Source of the DNA: Rufibacter sp. DG15C | GTDB taxonomy: Bacteria > Bacteroidota > Bacteroidia > Cytophagales > Hymenobacteraceae | Direction of reading: 5' to 3' | DNA length: 64,000 nucleotides | NCBI RefSeq assembly: GCF_001577755.1 | Contig: NZ_CP010776.1 | Span: 2,418,001-2,482,000 of the forward strand | Shown: one piece after another, positions 17,138 to 24,871 of the stretch | How the letters are laid out: every line of letters starts with the position of its first letter | Position numbering within the stretch: position 1 is the first letter of the stretch | The notes under the pieces: generated by a model | The model's database searches: none | Told to the model about the DNA's origin: nothing | Seen by the model: the letters and a program-made list of their open reading frames with translations, nothing else | Position numbers and translations under genes: made by a program

Positions 17138-18433
17138 ATGAAAGAGGATTTTTTGCACTACGTCTGGCAACATCAATACTTCAACAAAGAACAGCTGCTC
17201 ACCACCACCGGCGAAGAGATAACTATCCTGCACCCCGGCTTTTACAACCGCTCAGATGCGGGCCCCGATTTCTCTTCTGCCAGAATAAAGTTAGACGAAA
17301 CGGAATGGGTGGGCAGCGTAGAGATTCACCTTTCCTCCTCAGACTGGCGCCGGCACCATCACCAACGCGACGCCAAATACAACCAGGTGGTCTTGCATGT
17401 GGTCTGGCAAGAGGATGAAGTTGCTTTACGCGAAGAAGGGACGCCAATGCCCACGCTGGAACTGCAAGGCCGGGTCCAGCTGCCTTTGCAAGCCCAGTAC
17501 CAGGAGCTCCTTTGGAGCGAGGCCGTCATTCCCTGCGCCCCGCAGACCCACCTGGTAGACGGCATTTACAAATCCTCTATGCTGGACAAGACCCTGCTGG
17601 AGAGGCTGCAACTCAAGGCTGAACTGGTCTTGGAGCGCATGGAGCAGAGCAGGCAAAATTGGGAGAGCACCGTGTACCAGACCATGGCGGCGGGCTTTGG
17701 GTTTAAGATGAACCAGGACGGTTTCCTGTTTCTTACGCAGGTGCTGCCTTGGGGTATGGTGCAACGGTATCAGAAAAAGCCGGCCCAACTGGAGGCCTTG
17801 GTGTTTGGGCAGGCGGGCTTGCTTTCCCACATCACTGCGCCAGATGAATATGCGTTGCAACTGGCCAAAGAACACCACTTCCTAAGCCACAAGCATGCCT
17901 TAGAGGAGCCCTTGACGGCCAAGGCCTGGAACATGCTCAGGCTGCGGCCGGCTAATTTCCCGGGCATCCGGTTGGGGCAGTTCTTGGCGGTGCTGCTGGC
18001 GCACGAGCACCTTTGGTCCACCTTGGTGGCGTGTAGTACTATAAAAGAGTTCAAGGAGTTCTTCCAGCAAGAGCCACCCGCGTATTGGCAACAGCATTAC
18101 GCACCGGGCAAGAAGTGCAAACAGACATTTGCCAGAATAGGTGAGGAGAGTATCCAGAATTTGCTCATTAATGTAGTGGCGCCGTTGTTTATTGCCTACA
18201 GCCGAAGGACGGGTGACTATTTCTACCAAGGCAAAGCCATCGCCCTGCTGGAGCAAATCCCCAAAGAAAACAACAAGATTACTAGGTTGTATACTGGTCT
18301 AGGCTTTGCAAACAAATCCGCCGCCGACTCTCAGGCCTTGATTGGGTTGTACCAAAGGTATTGCCAACCCAAGAAATGTTTAAATTGCGTGGTCGGGCAC
18401 CGCCTGATGAAGCAACACCTAACTCGCCCCTGA
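17138..18433 (+). CDS. DUF2851 family protein
   Basis: A 431-residue protein of the Bacteroidota DUF2851 family; its biochemical function is unknown to me. Recognisable segments are MKEDFLHYVWQHQYF at the start, HPGFYNRSDAGPDFSSARI, VGSVEIHLSSSDW with the HHHQRDAKYNQVVLHVVW stretch, and a C-terminal YQRYCQPKKCLNCVVGH motif with a Cys pair. The N-terminal block, with acidic and Asp-Trp residues, recalls nuclease-like folds, but this is only an impression. An ATG 12 codons upstream (17102) is possible; 17138 is preferred because family members begin at MKEDFLHY. The next gene starts directly after the stop. Confidence 0.8.
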   Translation: MKEDFLHYVWQHQYFNKEQLLTTTGEEITILHPGFYNRSDAGPDFSSARIKLDETEWVGSVEIHLSSSDWRRHHHQRDAKYNQVVLHVVWQEDEVALREEGTPMPTLELQGRVQLPLQAQYQELLWSEAVIPCAPQTHLVDGIYKSSMLDKTLLERLQLKAELVLERMEQSRQNWESTVYQTMAAGFGFKMNQDGFLFLTQVLPWGMVQRYQKKPAQLEALVFGQAGLLSHITAPDEYALQLAKEHHFLSHKHALEEPLTAKAWNMLRLRPANFPGIRLGQFLAVLLAHEHLWSTLVACSTIKEFKEFFQQEPPAYWQQHYAPGKKCKQTFARIGEESIQNLLINVVAPLFIAYSRRTGDYFYQGKAIALLEQIPKENNKITRLYTGLGFANKSAADSQALIGLYQRYCQPKKCLNCVVGHRLMKQHLTRP

Positions 18434-19720
18434 ATGCTTTCATCCTGGCTTCATCTGCCACCGCTTTTTTTTCTAGTGTTTCTGTTGTGGCGCTTACACC
18501 AGGGAAAGGCGCACGGTTTGCTTTTTTGGGCTGGGCTGGCGGTAAAGGTAGTGGCTGGGCTGGCGCTGGGGTATGTATACAAAGAAATACTAGGCGGCGG
18601 AGACACCTGGTCCTACCATCGGGTGGCGCTCAAGGTGCTACAAGAAACCACCCAACTTCCTTTAGACTATGTCCGGTTTTGGTTGGAAAATCAAACGGGC
18701 GAGGCCTTGGTGGCTTTTAGAGCGGACTCCAATTCCTTCTTCTTTATCAAGTTGTTGAGCTTTCTGTATCTGCTCACGGATGCTTCCTACTGGTGGAGCA
18801 GTGCCTATCTGTCTCTGTTCAGCTTTTGGGGCTGCTGGTATTTGTTTCTAAGAATTGAAGAACGATTCCCAGATTATAGGATTCCTGCCTTTGTTGCCTT
18901 CCTGTTCTTTCCTTCCATTGTGTTCTGGACCAGCGGCGTGAGTAAGGATAGCCTGGTGATGGGCGCCATGTGCTTTTTGTTTGGCTTTACTGTACGGTTG
19001 CTCTATGCCCAAGGCGTCAAGGAAAAACTGTACTACGGAGTACTGTTTGCACTAGCATCCTGGCTGTTCTGGAAGGTGAAGTTCTTCTTAGCAGTCCCGG
19101 CTATCGTGTTTCTGCTGGCTTATCTTTTGGTAGAATTTTTGGCGAAGCGATTTGGAGTGCTCAGCTCTTTGTCTAGAAAGGCCATGCTTTGGCTGGGAAT
19201 GATGGTGCTGGGAGCAGTTAGTGCTTACTTTTTGCAATCTGATTTTACGCCAGACGACTTGGGTTTTCACGTTATGCTGAACTACAATAAAATTTCAGCG
19301 AAGACCTCCTCAGAGCTTCCGCAGATTGTATTCCCCAATCTAAATGCTTCATTCACTTCCATACTTTGGCATGCGCCGCAGGCGGTGGGGCAGATGTTGG
19401 TGCGGCCTTTTATCTGGGAACCGGCGCCTTTGTTCTATAAACTGATTGCGATAGAGAATCTGGTCATTTTATTCATAATTCTAACGGCCCTGGTAGAGAT
19501 CATTAAAAACACAAAGGTTAAACCACCCCCTGCCTTCTGGTTAGTGTTGCTGTGTTTCTTCTTGGCTGGCGCAGTTTTGGTTGCTTTGCCCACGCCCAAC
19601 CTGGGGTCCTTGAACCGGTACCGCGCGCCATTGTTGGCAATTTTCCTGACCATTGCGCTAGCGCAGGGACCTTGGTTACGCTGGTGGCACCGCCTGACTA
19701 AAGGCGGCAAAAGCGCTTAA
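18434..19720 (+). CDS. Polytopic membrane protein, unknown function
   Basis: A 428-residue protein with roughly ten hydrophobic helices. The first periplasmic loop contains GGGDTWSYH, and a later SKDSLVMGAMCF helix start and a terminal TPNLGSLNRYRAPLLA segment are reminiscent of EpsG/Wzy-type or GT-C glycosyl transfer proteins, in which an Asp in the first loop is often functional. This is resemblance only. The ATG follows the DUF2851 stop codon with no gap (TGAATG), so the two are in one operon. It precedes a NeuD-like acyltransferase, which would fit a role in surface polysaccharide. Confidence 0.65.
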   Translation: MLSSWLHLPPLFFLVFLLWRLHQGKAHGLLFWAGLAVKVVAGLALGYVYKEILGGGDTWSYHRVALKVLQETTQLPLDYVRFWLENQTGEALVAFRADSNSFFFIKLLSFLYLLTDASYWWSSAYLSLFSFWGCWYLFLRIEERFPDYRIPAFVAFLFFPSIVFWTSGVSKDSLVMGAMCFLFGFTVRLLYAQGVKEKLYYGVLFALASWLFWKVKFFLAVPAIVFLLAYLLVEFLAKRFGVLSSLSRKAMLWLGMMVLGAVSAYFLQSDFTPDDLGFHVMLNYNKISAKTSSELPQIVFPNLNASFTSILWHAPQAVGQMLVRPFIWEPAPLFYKLIAIENLVILFIILTALVEIIKNTKVKPPPAFWLVLLCFFLAGAVLVALPTPNLGSLNRYRAPLLAIFLTIALAQGPWLRWWHRLTKGGKSA

Positions 19721-19732
19721 TTTTTCTTTGCG

Positions 19733-19740
19733 TATTTTTG
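19733..19740 (+). promoter_or_regulatory. -7 promoter element upstream of the NeuD-like gene
   Basis: TATTTTTG, 23 bp before the ATG at 19764. Confidence 0.5.
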
Positions 19741-19763
19741 CATAAATATTTCAATTTGAGACC

Positions 19764-20396
19764 ATGCAGAATCCCGTTATAATATTAGGTGCCCAGGAGT
19801 TGGGTATTGCCGCGCTAGATACTTTCCAGAGTAACGATGTGGTGGTGTATTGCTTTTTAGATGACAAAGTTGCCCTGCAACAGCAGGAGGTGAACGAAAT
19901 CACCGTCATGGGCAACACCGAGGACGAGAATTTCCTGAAGCTTATTGGCAAGAAGTGCGACGTGTTTGTAGCCGCTGAGGATATGGCCGCCCGGAAGAGC
20001 CTGGTGAACATGCTCAAAGAAGATTACAAAGTAGTGCCCGTGAACGGCATTCATAGATTCAGCTACGTGTCTGAGCACGCCTGGCTTGGCCATGGCAACT
20101 TAGTGCAAGCCGGGGCCATCGTCAATCCCAATGCCAAGGTTGGTGACAGCTGTGTGATAGGAGCCAGAGCGCTGGTAGATTCTAACGCTGTTATAGAAGA
20201 CCACGTGCAACTAGGCGCAGGAGCCATCATTAACGCAGGCGTGACCGTGGCCGAGGGAGCTTTCATTGGAACCGGAGCCGTGGTTGTGTCTGGTGTGAAG
20301 ATTGGCAAGAACGCCCGCGTAGGCGCCGGTGCCGTGGTAGTGGCAGACGTAGCCGCCAAGCAAACCGTCTTCGGAAACCCTGCAAAAGCTGTCTAA
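19764..20396 (+). CDS. NeuD/PglD-like sugar O- or N-acyltransferase
   Basis: A 210-residue left-handed beta-helix transferase. The N-terminus (PVIILGAQELGIAALDTF) is the Rossmann-like sugar-nucleotide binding part typical of NeuD/PglD proteins; from about residue 95 the hexapeptide repeats follow (IVNPNAKVGDSCVIGARALV, VQLGAGAIINAGV, IGTGAVVVSGVKIG), ending in the usual GNPAKAV cap. The catalytic His lies near SEHAWLGHGNLV. Such enzymes transfer an acetyl or similar group from a CoA donor to sugars of surface glycans. The acceptor is unknown. A second member of the family is at 63108-63779. Confidence 0.83.
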   Translation: MQNPVIILGAQELGIAALDTFQSNDVVVYCFLDDKVALQQQEVNEITVMGNTEDENFLKLIGKKCDVFVAAEDMAARKSLVNMLKEDYKVVPVNGIHRFSYVSEHAWLGHGNLVQAGAIVNPNAKVGDSCVIGARALVDSNAVIEDHVQLGAGAIINAGVTVAEGAFIGTGAVVVSGVKIGKNARVGAGAVVVADVAAKQTVFGNPAKAV

Positions 20397-20489
20397 AAAG
20401 ACATAAGACGCAAGACAAAAGATTCAAGACTTCTGAAATCGTAGTCTATCAATATGACTCAAGACTCAGAACTGACGAAGGTCATTTTT

Positions 20490-20526
20490 CGATTTCGGGC
20501 TGTTTTCTGTAAATTTGGCCAAAACT
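20490..20526. repeat. Dispersed palindrome copy 8 (degenerate)
   Basis: CGATTTCGGGCTGTTT...AAATTTGGCCAAAACTA. The arms are poorly matched. It lies in a gap also holding low-complexity strings of the AAGACTCAAGAC and TCTAGCGTCTAGCATC type. Confidence 0.45.
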
Positions 20527-20611
20527 AGAAAAGGAACTTAACCACAAAAGTCTAGCGTCTAGCATCCAGTATCTAACATCCATTTTACACTTAGTCTGAA
20601 ACTAAGCTCGT

Positions 20612-21580
20612 ATGAAAAAGTACAGTATCCTTCTTTATTACCACTACACCAAGATTGAAGACCCAGAACTGTTCCGCGAGGAGCACCATCTGCTGTGTTT
20701 AAGCCTCAACCTGCTAGGCCGCATCATTGTCGCGCCAGAGGGTTTGAACGGCACCGTCTCTGGTTTGGTGGAAGACTGCGAAGCCTACATGGCCGCCGTC
20801 AAAGCCGACCCACGTTTTGCTGGCATTGACTTCAAGGTGGATTATGCCGAGGAGCATGCCTTCACCAAACTGCACGTGCGTCATAAGCCCGAGATTGTGC
20901 ACGCCGGCCTGAGGAACATCGACCCCACTGAGCGGACGGGTGTGCATTTGTCTCCGAAGGAGTTCAGGGACATGAAAGACCAGGAGGACGTGGTGGTATT
21001 GGACGTGCGCTCAGATTATGAGTACAGCATGGGCAAGTTCAAGAACGCCGTGACTTTGGACATTGAGAACTTCAGGGAGTTCCCGGAGAAGATAGATGAG
21101 CTGAAGGAAAAGTACGAGGGCAAGAAAATCCTGACCTACTGCACCGGCGGCATCAAATGCGAGAAAGCCAGTGCTTTCTTGCTGGAGAGTGGCTTTGAGA
21201 ACGTGTACCAATTGCACGGCGGCATCATCAAGTACGGTATGGAAGCCGGGGGCGAGGATTTTGAAGGAAAATGCTATGTCTTTGACAACCGCGTGGCGGT
21301 AGACGTGAACACCGTCAATCCGGTGGTCATTTCTAAATGTCATGTTTGCGAAACGCCTTCGGCTAGAATGGTGAACTGCGCCAACCCGCACTGTAACCTG
21401 CACGTGCCCATCTGTGAAACCTGCGGTACCCTAATGGATGGCGCCTGCTCTACCACCTGCCAGGAGCACCCCGATAAGCGCCCGTATGATGGCACTGGTT
21501 ATTACCAAAAAAACACCAACGGCTACAACCCGTACAAAGGCTTGAACCGCCGCAAGACGGAGCAATCTAAGGCCGTGTAA
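20612..21580 (+). CDS. trhO: tRNA uridine(34) hydroxylase (rhodanese family)
   Basis: A 322-residue cytoplasmic enzyme of the YceA/TrhO family, which hydroxylates U34 of certain tRNAs with O2. The N-terminal acylphosphatase-like domain (LLYYHYTKIEDPE, RIIVAPEGLNGTVSG) precedes a rhodanese domain (~118-215) with VVLDVRSDYEYSMGKF and the active loop YCTGGIKCEKA (Cys177). The C-terminal part has eight to nine Cys in CxxC pairs (KCHVCE, CETCG, GACSTTC) and probably binds zinc. Length and domain order match the long form of the family. It appears to be a single gene ending in a hairpin terminator. Confidence 0.92.
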   Translation: MKKYSILLYYHYTKIEDPELFREEHHLLCLSLNLLGRIIVAPEGLNGTVSGLVEDCEAYMAAVKADPRFAGIDFKVDYAEEHAFTKLHVRHKPEIVHAGLRNIDPTERTGVHLSPKEFRDMKDQEDVVVLDVRSDYEYSMGKFKNAVTLDIENFREFPEKIDELKEKYEGKKILTYCTGGIKCEKASAFLLESGFENVYQLHGGIIKYGMEAGGEDFEGKCYVFDNRVAVDVNTVNPVVISKCHVCETPSARMVNCANPHCNLHVPICETCGTLMDGACSTTCQEHPDKRPYDGTGYYQKNTNGYNPYKGLNRRKTEQSKAV

Positions 21581-21595
21581 GCGATAATTGTTATA

Positions 21596-21649
21596 GAAAG
21601 AAAGCGCCGCATGTTGCTTCTGGGCAATAGTGTCGGCGCTTTTTCTTTC
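21596..21649 (+). terminator. Hairpin terminator after trhO
   Basis: GAAAGAAAGCGCCG pairs with CGGCGCTTTTTCTTTC, with an inner TTGC/GCAA stem; the right arm carries the T-run. Confidence 0.75.
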
Positions 21650-21700
21650 CTTAGGGCAAGAGGTCCTTGCCTCACATGTACCACCTAAAACTATGAACCT

Positions 21701-22564
21701 ATGGCCCGCATCCCGGAGTCTGAACTGATTTTTAACGCCGACGGCAGCATCTATCACTTGAACCTGCTGCCTGAGCAGATTTCTGACACCATCATCACGG
21801 TGGGCGACCAGGACCGCGTGGCCAAAGTAAGCCAGCATTTTGACTCCATTGAGGTGCAGGTGGCTAAGCGCGAGTTTGTGACGCATACTGGTTACTACAA
21901 AGGCAAGCGCATTTCGGTGGTGTCTACGGGCATAGGCACAGACAACATTGACATTGTGTTCAATGAGCTGGACGCGCTGGTGAACATTGACTTCGTGAGC
22001 CGTGAGCCAGTGGATGCCGAAGACCATATCTCCCTAAAGATTGTGCGCATAGGCACATCGGGCGCTTTGCAGCAGGATATTCCGCTGGGCAGCCATTTAG
22101 CTACTGAGTACGCCATGGGCTTAGACTCTTTGATGCAATTCTACCCATTGATGGAAACTGGCTATGAAACGGAGATTGCGGTACAGGTGCAATTGGCCTT
22201 GGGCATCGGGTTCTTGCCATATTGCGCCAAAGGTTCAGACTTATTGCGTGAGCAGATTGCCTTTGACATGATTCATGGCAATACCTTCACCTGCCCAGGC
22301 TTCTACGGCCCGCAGGGAAGACAATTAAGATTGCAGCCAAAAGTGCAGGACTTGATTCAGAAGCTAAGCGCCTTTCAGTATGAGAATGTTAAGTTCACAA
22401 ACTTCGAGATGGAAACCGCTGGTATCTATGCGCTGGGCAGACTGCTAGGCCATGAAGTATTGTCTTTGAATGCTATTGTCGCCAATAGAATCTCCAACAC
22501 CTTCGCTGATAACTCAGAGCAAGTGATTGATGATTTGATTATCAAAGTGCTGGATAGAATCTAA
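21701..22564 (+). CDS. Nucleoside phosphorylase
   Basis: A 287-residue cytoplasmic enzyme of the PNP/UDP phosphorylase family, which splits nucleosides with phosphate. Features are ITVGDQDRV (phosphate-binding, equivalent to the GDP..R motif), VSTGIGTDNIDIV, IVRIGTSGALQ, and the FEMETAGIYAL motif that holds the ribose. The VGDQDR wording and NFEMET match uridine-phosphorylase-like sequences of Bacteroidota, but the base specificity cannot be fixed by eye. Free-standing gene between two terminators. Confidence 0.85.
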   Translation: MARIPESELIFNADGSIYHLNLLPEQISDTIITVGDQDRVAKVSQHFDSIEVQVAKREFVTHTGYYKGKRISVVSTGIGTDNIDIVFNELDALVNIDFVSREPVDAEDHISLKIVRIGTSGALQQDIPLGSHLATEYAMGLDSLMQFYPLMETGYETEIAVQVQLALGIGFLPYCAKGSDLLREQIAFDMIHGNTFTCPGFYGPQGRQLRLQPKVQDLIQKLSAFQYENVKFTNFEMETAGIYALGRLLGHEVLSLNAIVANRISNTFADNSEQVIDDLIIKVLDRI

Positions 22565-22576
22565 GCACAGTGATAG

Positions 22577-22628
22577 TATAAAAGAAAAGGCTCCTGCTAT
22601 TGAGATAGCAGGAGCCTTTTCTTTTATA
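22577..22628. terminator. Bidirectional perfect terminator
   Basis: TATAAAAGAAAAGGCTCCTG and its complement form a 23-base stem between the convergent phosphorylase and small-protein genes. Confidence 0.9.
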
Positions 22629-22640
22629 ATGGTTGTCTAT

Positions 22641-22940
22641 TTAGAAGAACTCAACACCCAACACAGCTTTTAGCGGAAGCGTCACCCCAGATTTCAAGGT
22701 CACGTACTCCTGGTCTACCTGCCAGATGGTGGTTTGTACCCGCTTAATGTCGCCGTTGGCTACTTGAAAGGTCAATTCAACCTTGCCCTGGTAGCCATTG
22801 CCTAACCGGCTGGCACGCTCCAAGTCATGCATACGGCGTTTCTGGGATTCTTTATCGGCCCAAACGTCTTCTTGTCCAAACTGAAGTTCTGGGATGGTTT
22901 CTTTCTCAATCAGCGGAAAATGAGGTGCGGTTTTTTCCAT
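22641..22940 (-). CDS. Small conserved-looking protein, unknown
   Basis: A 99-residue soluble protein. The first third is charged and helical (ADKESQKRRMHDLERA); the second half alternates hydrophobic residues in a small beta-barrel pattern (KVELTFQVANGDIKRVQTTI, EYVTLKSGVTLPLKAVLGVEF), as in short SH3- or Sm-like modules. No family is recognised. Base composition and codon use resemble the neighbours. The gene ends 12 bp from a shared terminator. Confidence 0.7.
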   Translation of the reverse strand: MEKTAPHFPLIEKETIPELQFGQEDVWADKESQKRRMHDLERASRLGNGYQGKVELTFQVANGDIKRVQTTIWQVDQEYVTLKSGVTLPLKAVLGVEFF

Positions 22941-22943
22941 AAT

Positions 22944-22977
22944 TAGTCAGTGTTGTCTGGTAGTCAGTGTTGTCTGG
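22944..22977. repeat. 17-bp exact tandem duplication
   Basis: TAGTCAGTGTTGTCTGG occurs twice in direct succession, just upstream of the ATG of the minus-strand small-protein gene, followed by a partial third unit (TTGTCTG). Confidence 0.85.
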
Positions 22978-23085
22978 TTGTCTGCTGGCAATGAATAAAT
23001 AATTCAGAATAAACGCAAACGATTGCGTTGGTTTTAGTTTATACGAAAGAAATCTGAATCGTGCTATTGTTGCCAAACAAACAAG

Positions 23086-23123
23086 CGTTTTTGGCTTGTT
23101 TTGCCTAAAATAAGCCAAAAACG
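23086..23123. repeat. Dispersed palindrome copy 9
   Basis: CGTTTTTGGCTTGTTT...AAATAAGCCAAAAACG; GGCTT and AAGCC have changed together relative to the consensus. It ends one base before the stop codon of the minus-strand acyl-CoA reductase gene. Confidence 0.88.
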
Positions 23124-23124
23124 G

Positions 23125-24138
23125 CTATAGCTTCGCCAGGAACGCCATGGTGTCTACGCCGTCGGCATAATCTGTCACGGCCGGGCACTGCGCTTGCCCA
23201 AACGAGAAGCTGTTCTGCCAGGCGCCTTCCTTGGACACCACGCACTGTAACTTGTCCTGCACCTCGGTCAGTTTCGCCTTTAAGTCTTCGGCGTCTGTGT
23301 AGGTCTCATAGAACAGCACAGAGATGGGGGAGACCAGGCTCTTGCTTTCGGTGACCATCAAAAAACCGTTGTCCAAGTGCGGCACGCGGTTCACCAGCAG
23401 AATGGACTTGTTGTAGTCATAGTTGTTCTGGTACTTGTGGTGGTTGACCACTTCCTTCTTGTACTCAATGGCCTCAAAGAAAGGCGTGAAATTATAACCC
23501 ACCGGCACGTAGGCCTTGGCCACGTTTCGGCAACCCAGCCCATAATAACGGAGAATGTCATCACCCAGGGCGGCTAGTTCCTCAGGGGTCTCCTCGCCGG
23601 TCAGGACGGCTACGCTGGTGCGGTTCTTTCTGATGATGTGCGGGCGCTTGGCAAAGTAGTACTCAAAGTAGCGGGCGGTGTTGTCAGAGCCGGTGGCAAT
23701 GATGGCGTCAGACTCTTTGAGCATGTCCACAAACTGCACCTGCGTCAAGAAGCGGTCGTCCAGCTCAATCAGTTTGTCCAACAGGTGCCGCACCAAAAAC
23801 GGGTCGTCTGAGCTCAGTTTGGCCTGCAAAATGTGGCCCGACAGCAAAATGCACAGCGCGTCATGGAACCCCACTGCCGGAATATTGCCTGCCATCACCA
23901 CGCCCACTTTCTTGGGCGTTATCTGGCTGAAATCATACTGCGCCACCCATTTCTCCAGTGCCTCGCGCTGGAGCATGTGGGCAATACCGCTCAGGGCCGC
24001 TGAAACATTTGGCAAGTCAAAGAAGTTATTGAACTGCCCCGTTCTTCGGGCCAGGTATTCTAATTCCTCTTCTGTGAGTGCACGTAGGTAATCTCCTAAG
24101 GCTACAAAGGCAGAAAGTCGGTTTTCTAATGTCATCAT
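23125..24138 (-). CDS. LuxC-type acyl-CoA reductase
   Basis: A 337-residue aldehyde-dehydrogenase-like enzyme of the LuxC family, which reduces acyl-CoA to aldehyde with NADPH through a Cys acyl intermediate. The nucleotide-binding part has VGVVMAGNIPAVGFHD and ATGSDNTARYFEYYF; the active-site Cys is residue 203 in YGLGCRNVAKAYVP. The start at 24138 (MMTLENR) is preferred: the open frame extends 33 codons further but that region overlaps the promoter of the divergent ferredoxin gene. The protein is shorter than LuxC of luminous bacteria. Divergence from a ferredoxin suggests a redox partnership, not proven. Confidence 0.8.
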   Translation of the reverse strand: MMTLENRLSAFVALGDYLRALTEEELEYLARRTGQFNNFFDLPNVSAALSGIAHMLQREALEKWVAQYDFSQITPKKVGVVMAGNIPAVGFHDALCILLSGHILQAKLSSDDPFLVRHLLDKLIELDDRFLTQVQFVDMLKESDAIIATGSDNTARYFEYYFAKRPHIIRKNRTSVAVLTGEETPEELAALGDDILRYYGLGCRNVAKAYVPVGYNFTPFFEAIEYKKEVVNHHKYQNNYDYNKSILLVNRVPHLDNGFLMVTESKSLVSPISVLFYETYTDAEDLKAKLTEVQDKLQCVVSKEGAWQNSFSFGQAQCPAVTDYADGVDTMAFLAKL

Positions 24139-24171
24139 ATTGAAAGGGGAACAGCGAGTGCGTGAGAAACG

Positions 24172-24203
24172 TTTGATACAATGGGCGCTAAGTATTACTT
24201 TTG
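24172..24203 (+). promoter_or_regulatory. Two-part Bacteroidota promoter for the ferredoxin gene
   Basis: TTTG at 24172-24175 (-33) and TACTTTTG at 24196-24203 (-7) are separated by 20 bp, matching the family spacing. The ATG follows 65 bp downstream. Confidence 0.7.
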
Positions 24204-24267
24204 CGCGTAGTATGGCGTGCCGTAGAAGCCGGTGCAAAATTACTAAAAAGAAACAGGAGATACGATT

Positions 24268-24618
24268 ATGGCTATAATGATTACGGATGAGTGTATCAAC
24301 TGCGGCGCATGCGAGCCGGAGTGCCCTAACACTGCTATCTATGAAGGTGGCGCGCAGTGGACCTGGGGAGACGGTACCTCTCTAACCCAAGTGGAGATTG
24401 ACGGCGGTGAAACCATTGACGGCAAAGCCCCGCAACCGCCCATCTCAGACGAATTCTACTACATTGTCTCTGACAAATGCACCGAGTGCTGCGGTTTCCA
24501 TGAAGAACCTCAGTGCGCCGCGGTTTGCCCGGTAGACTGCTGTGTAGATGACCCAGACTACCGTGAGAGCGAAGAAGACCTGTTGGCCAAGAAAGAGTGG
24601 CTGCACGCCGCCAGCTAA
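24268..24618 (+). CDS. Two-cluster 4Fe-4S ferredoxin
   Basis: A 116-residue electron carrier. The first cluster motif is [12 protein letters not shown] (Cys 9, 12, 15, 19). The second is [22 protein letters not shown], in which the spacing between the second and third ligands is lengthened as in the Allochromatium/FdI-like 2[4Fe-4S] type. A 40-residue insertion ([20 protein letters not shown]) lies between the two motifs, as is usual in Bacteroidota homologues. The C-terminal helix is LLAKKEWLH. Divergent from the acyl-CoA reductase gene and followed by a terminator. Confidence 0.92.
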   Translation: MAIMITDECINCGACEPECPNTAIYEGGAQWTWGDGTSLTQVEIDGGETIDGKAPQPPISDEFYYIVSDKCTECCGFHEEPQCAAVCPVDCCVDDPDYRESEEDLLAKKEWLHAAS

Positions 24619-24644
24619 GGCTAATTTCAATATGTATTCCAAAA

Positions 24645-24667
24645 GACCCGCCCTGTGCGGGTTTTTT
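24645..24667 (+). terminator. Short hairpin terminator
   Basis: CCCGC-CCTGT-GCGGG followed by TTTTTT, 27 bp after the ferredoxin stop codon. Confidence 0.85.
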
Positions 24668-24677
24668 GTTGCCTGCC

Positions 24678-24715
24678 CGTTTTTGGCCTTTTCTCCAGAA
24701 AACAAGCCAAAAACG
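24678..24715. repeat. Dispersed palindrome copy 10
   Basis: CGTTTTTGGCCTTTTC...AAACAAGCCAAAAACG, placed 10 bp after the ferredoxin terminator. Confidence 0.85.
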
Positions 24716-24790
24716 GAGCATCACCGCAGTCTGCCGTCCAATAGCTACTATCTAAAATCTATTATCTGAGTCGTAAGTCTGCTAATTTGT

Positions 24791-24798
24791 TATTTTTG
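24791..24798 (+). promoter_or_regulatory. -7 promoter element upstream of valS
   Basis: TATTTTTG; the valS ATG lies 73 bp further on, leaving a leader of roughly 65 nt. Confidence 0.5.
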
Positions 24799-24871
24799 CA
24801 GATTCACGTAAAATGAGCGGGTGTCTGCGCTAATAGCACACCCGCCCATTCAACAATTAGCACATTGCCCA

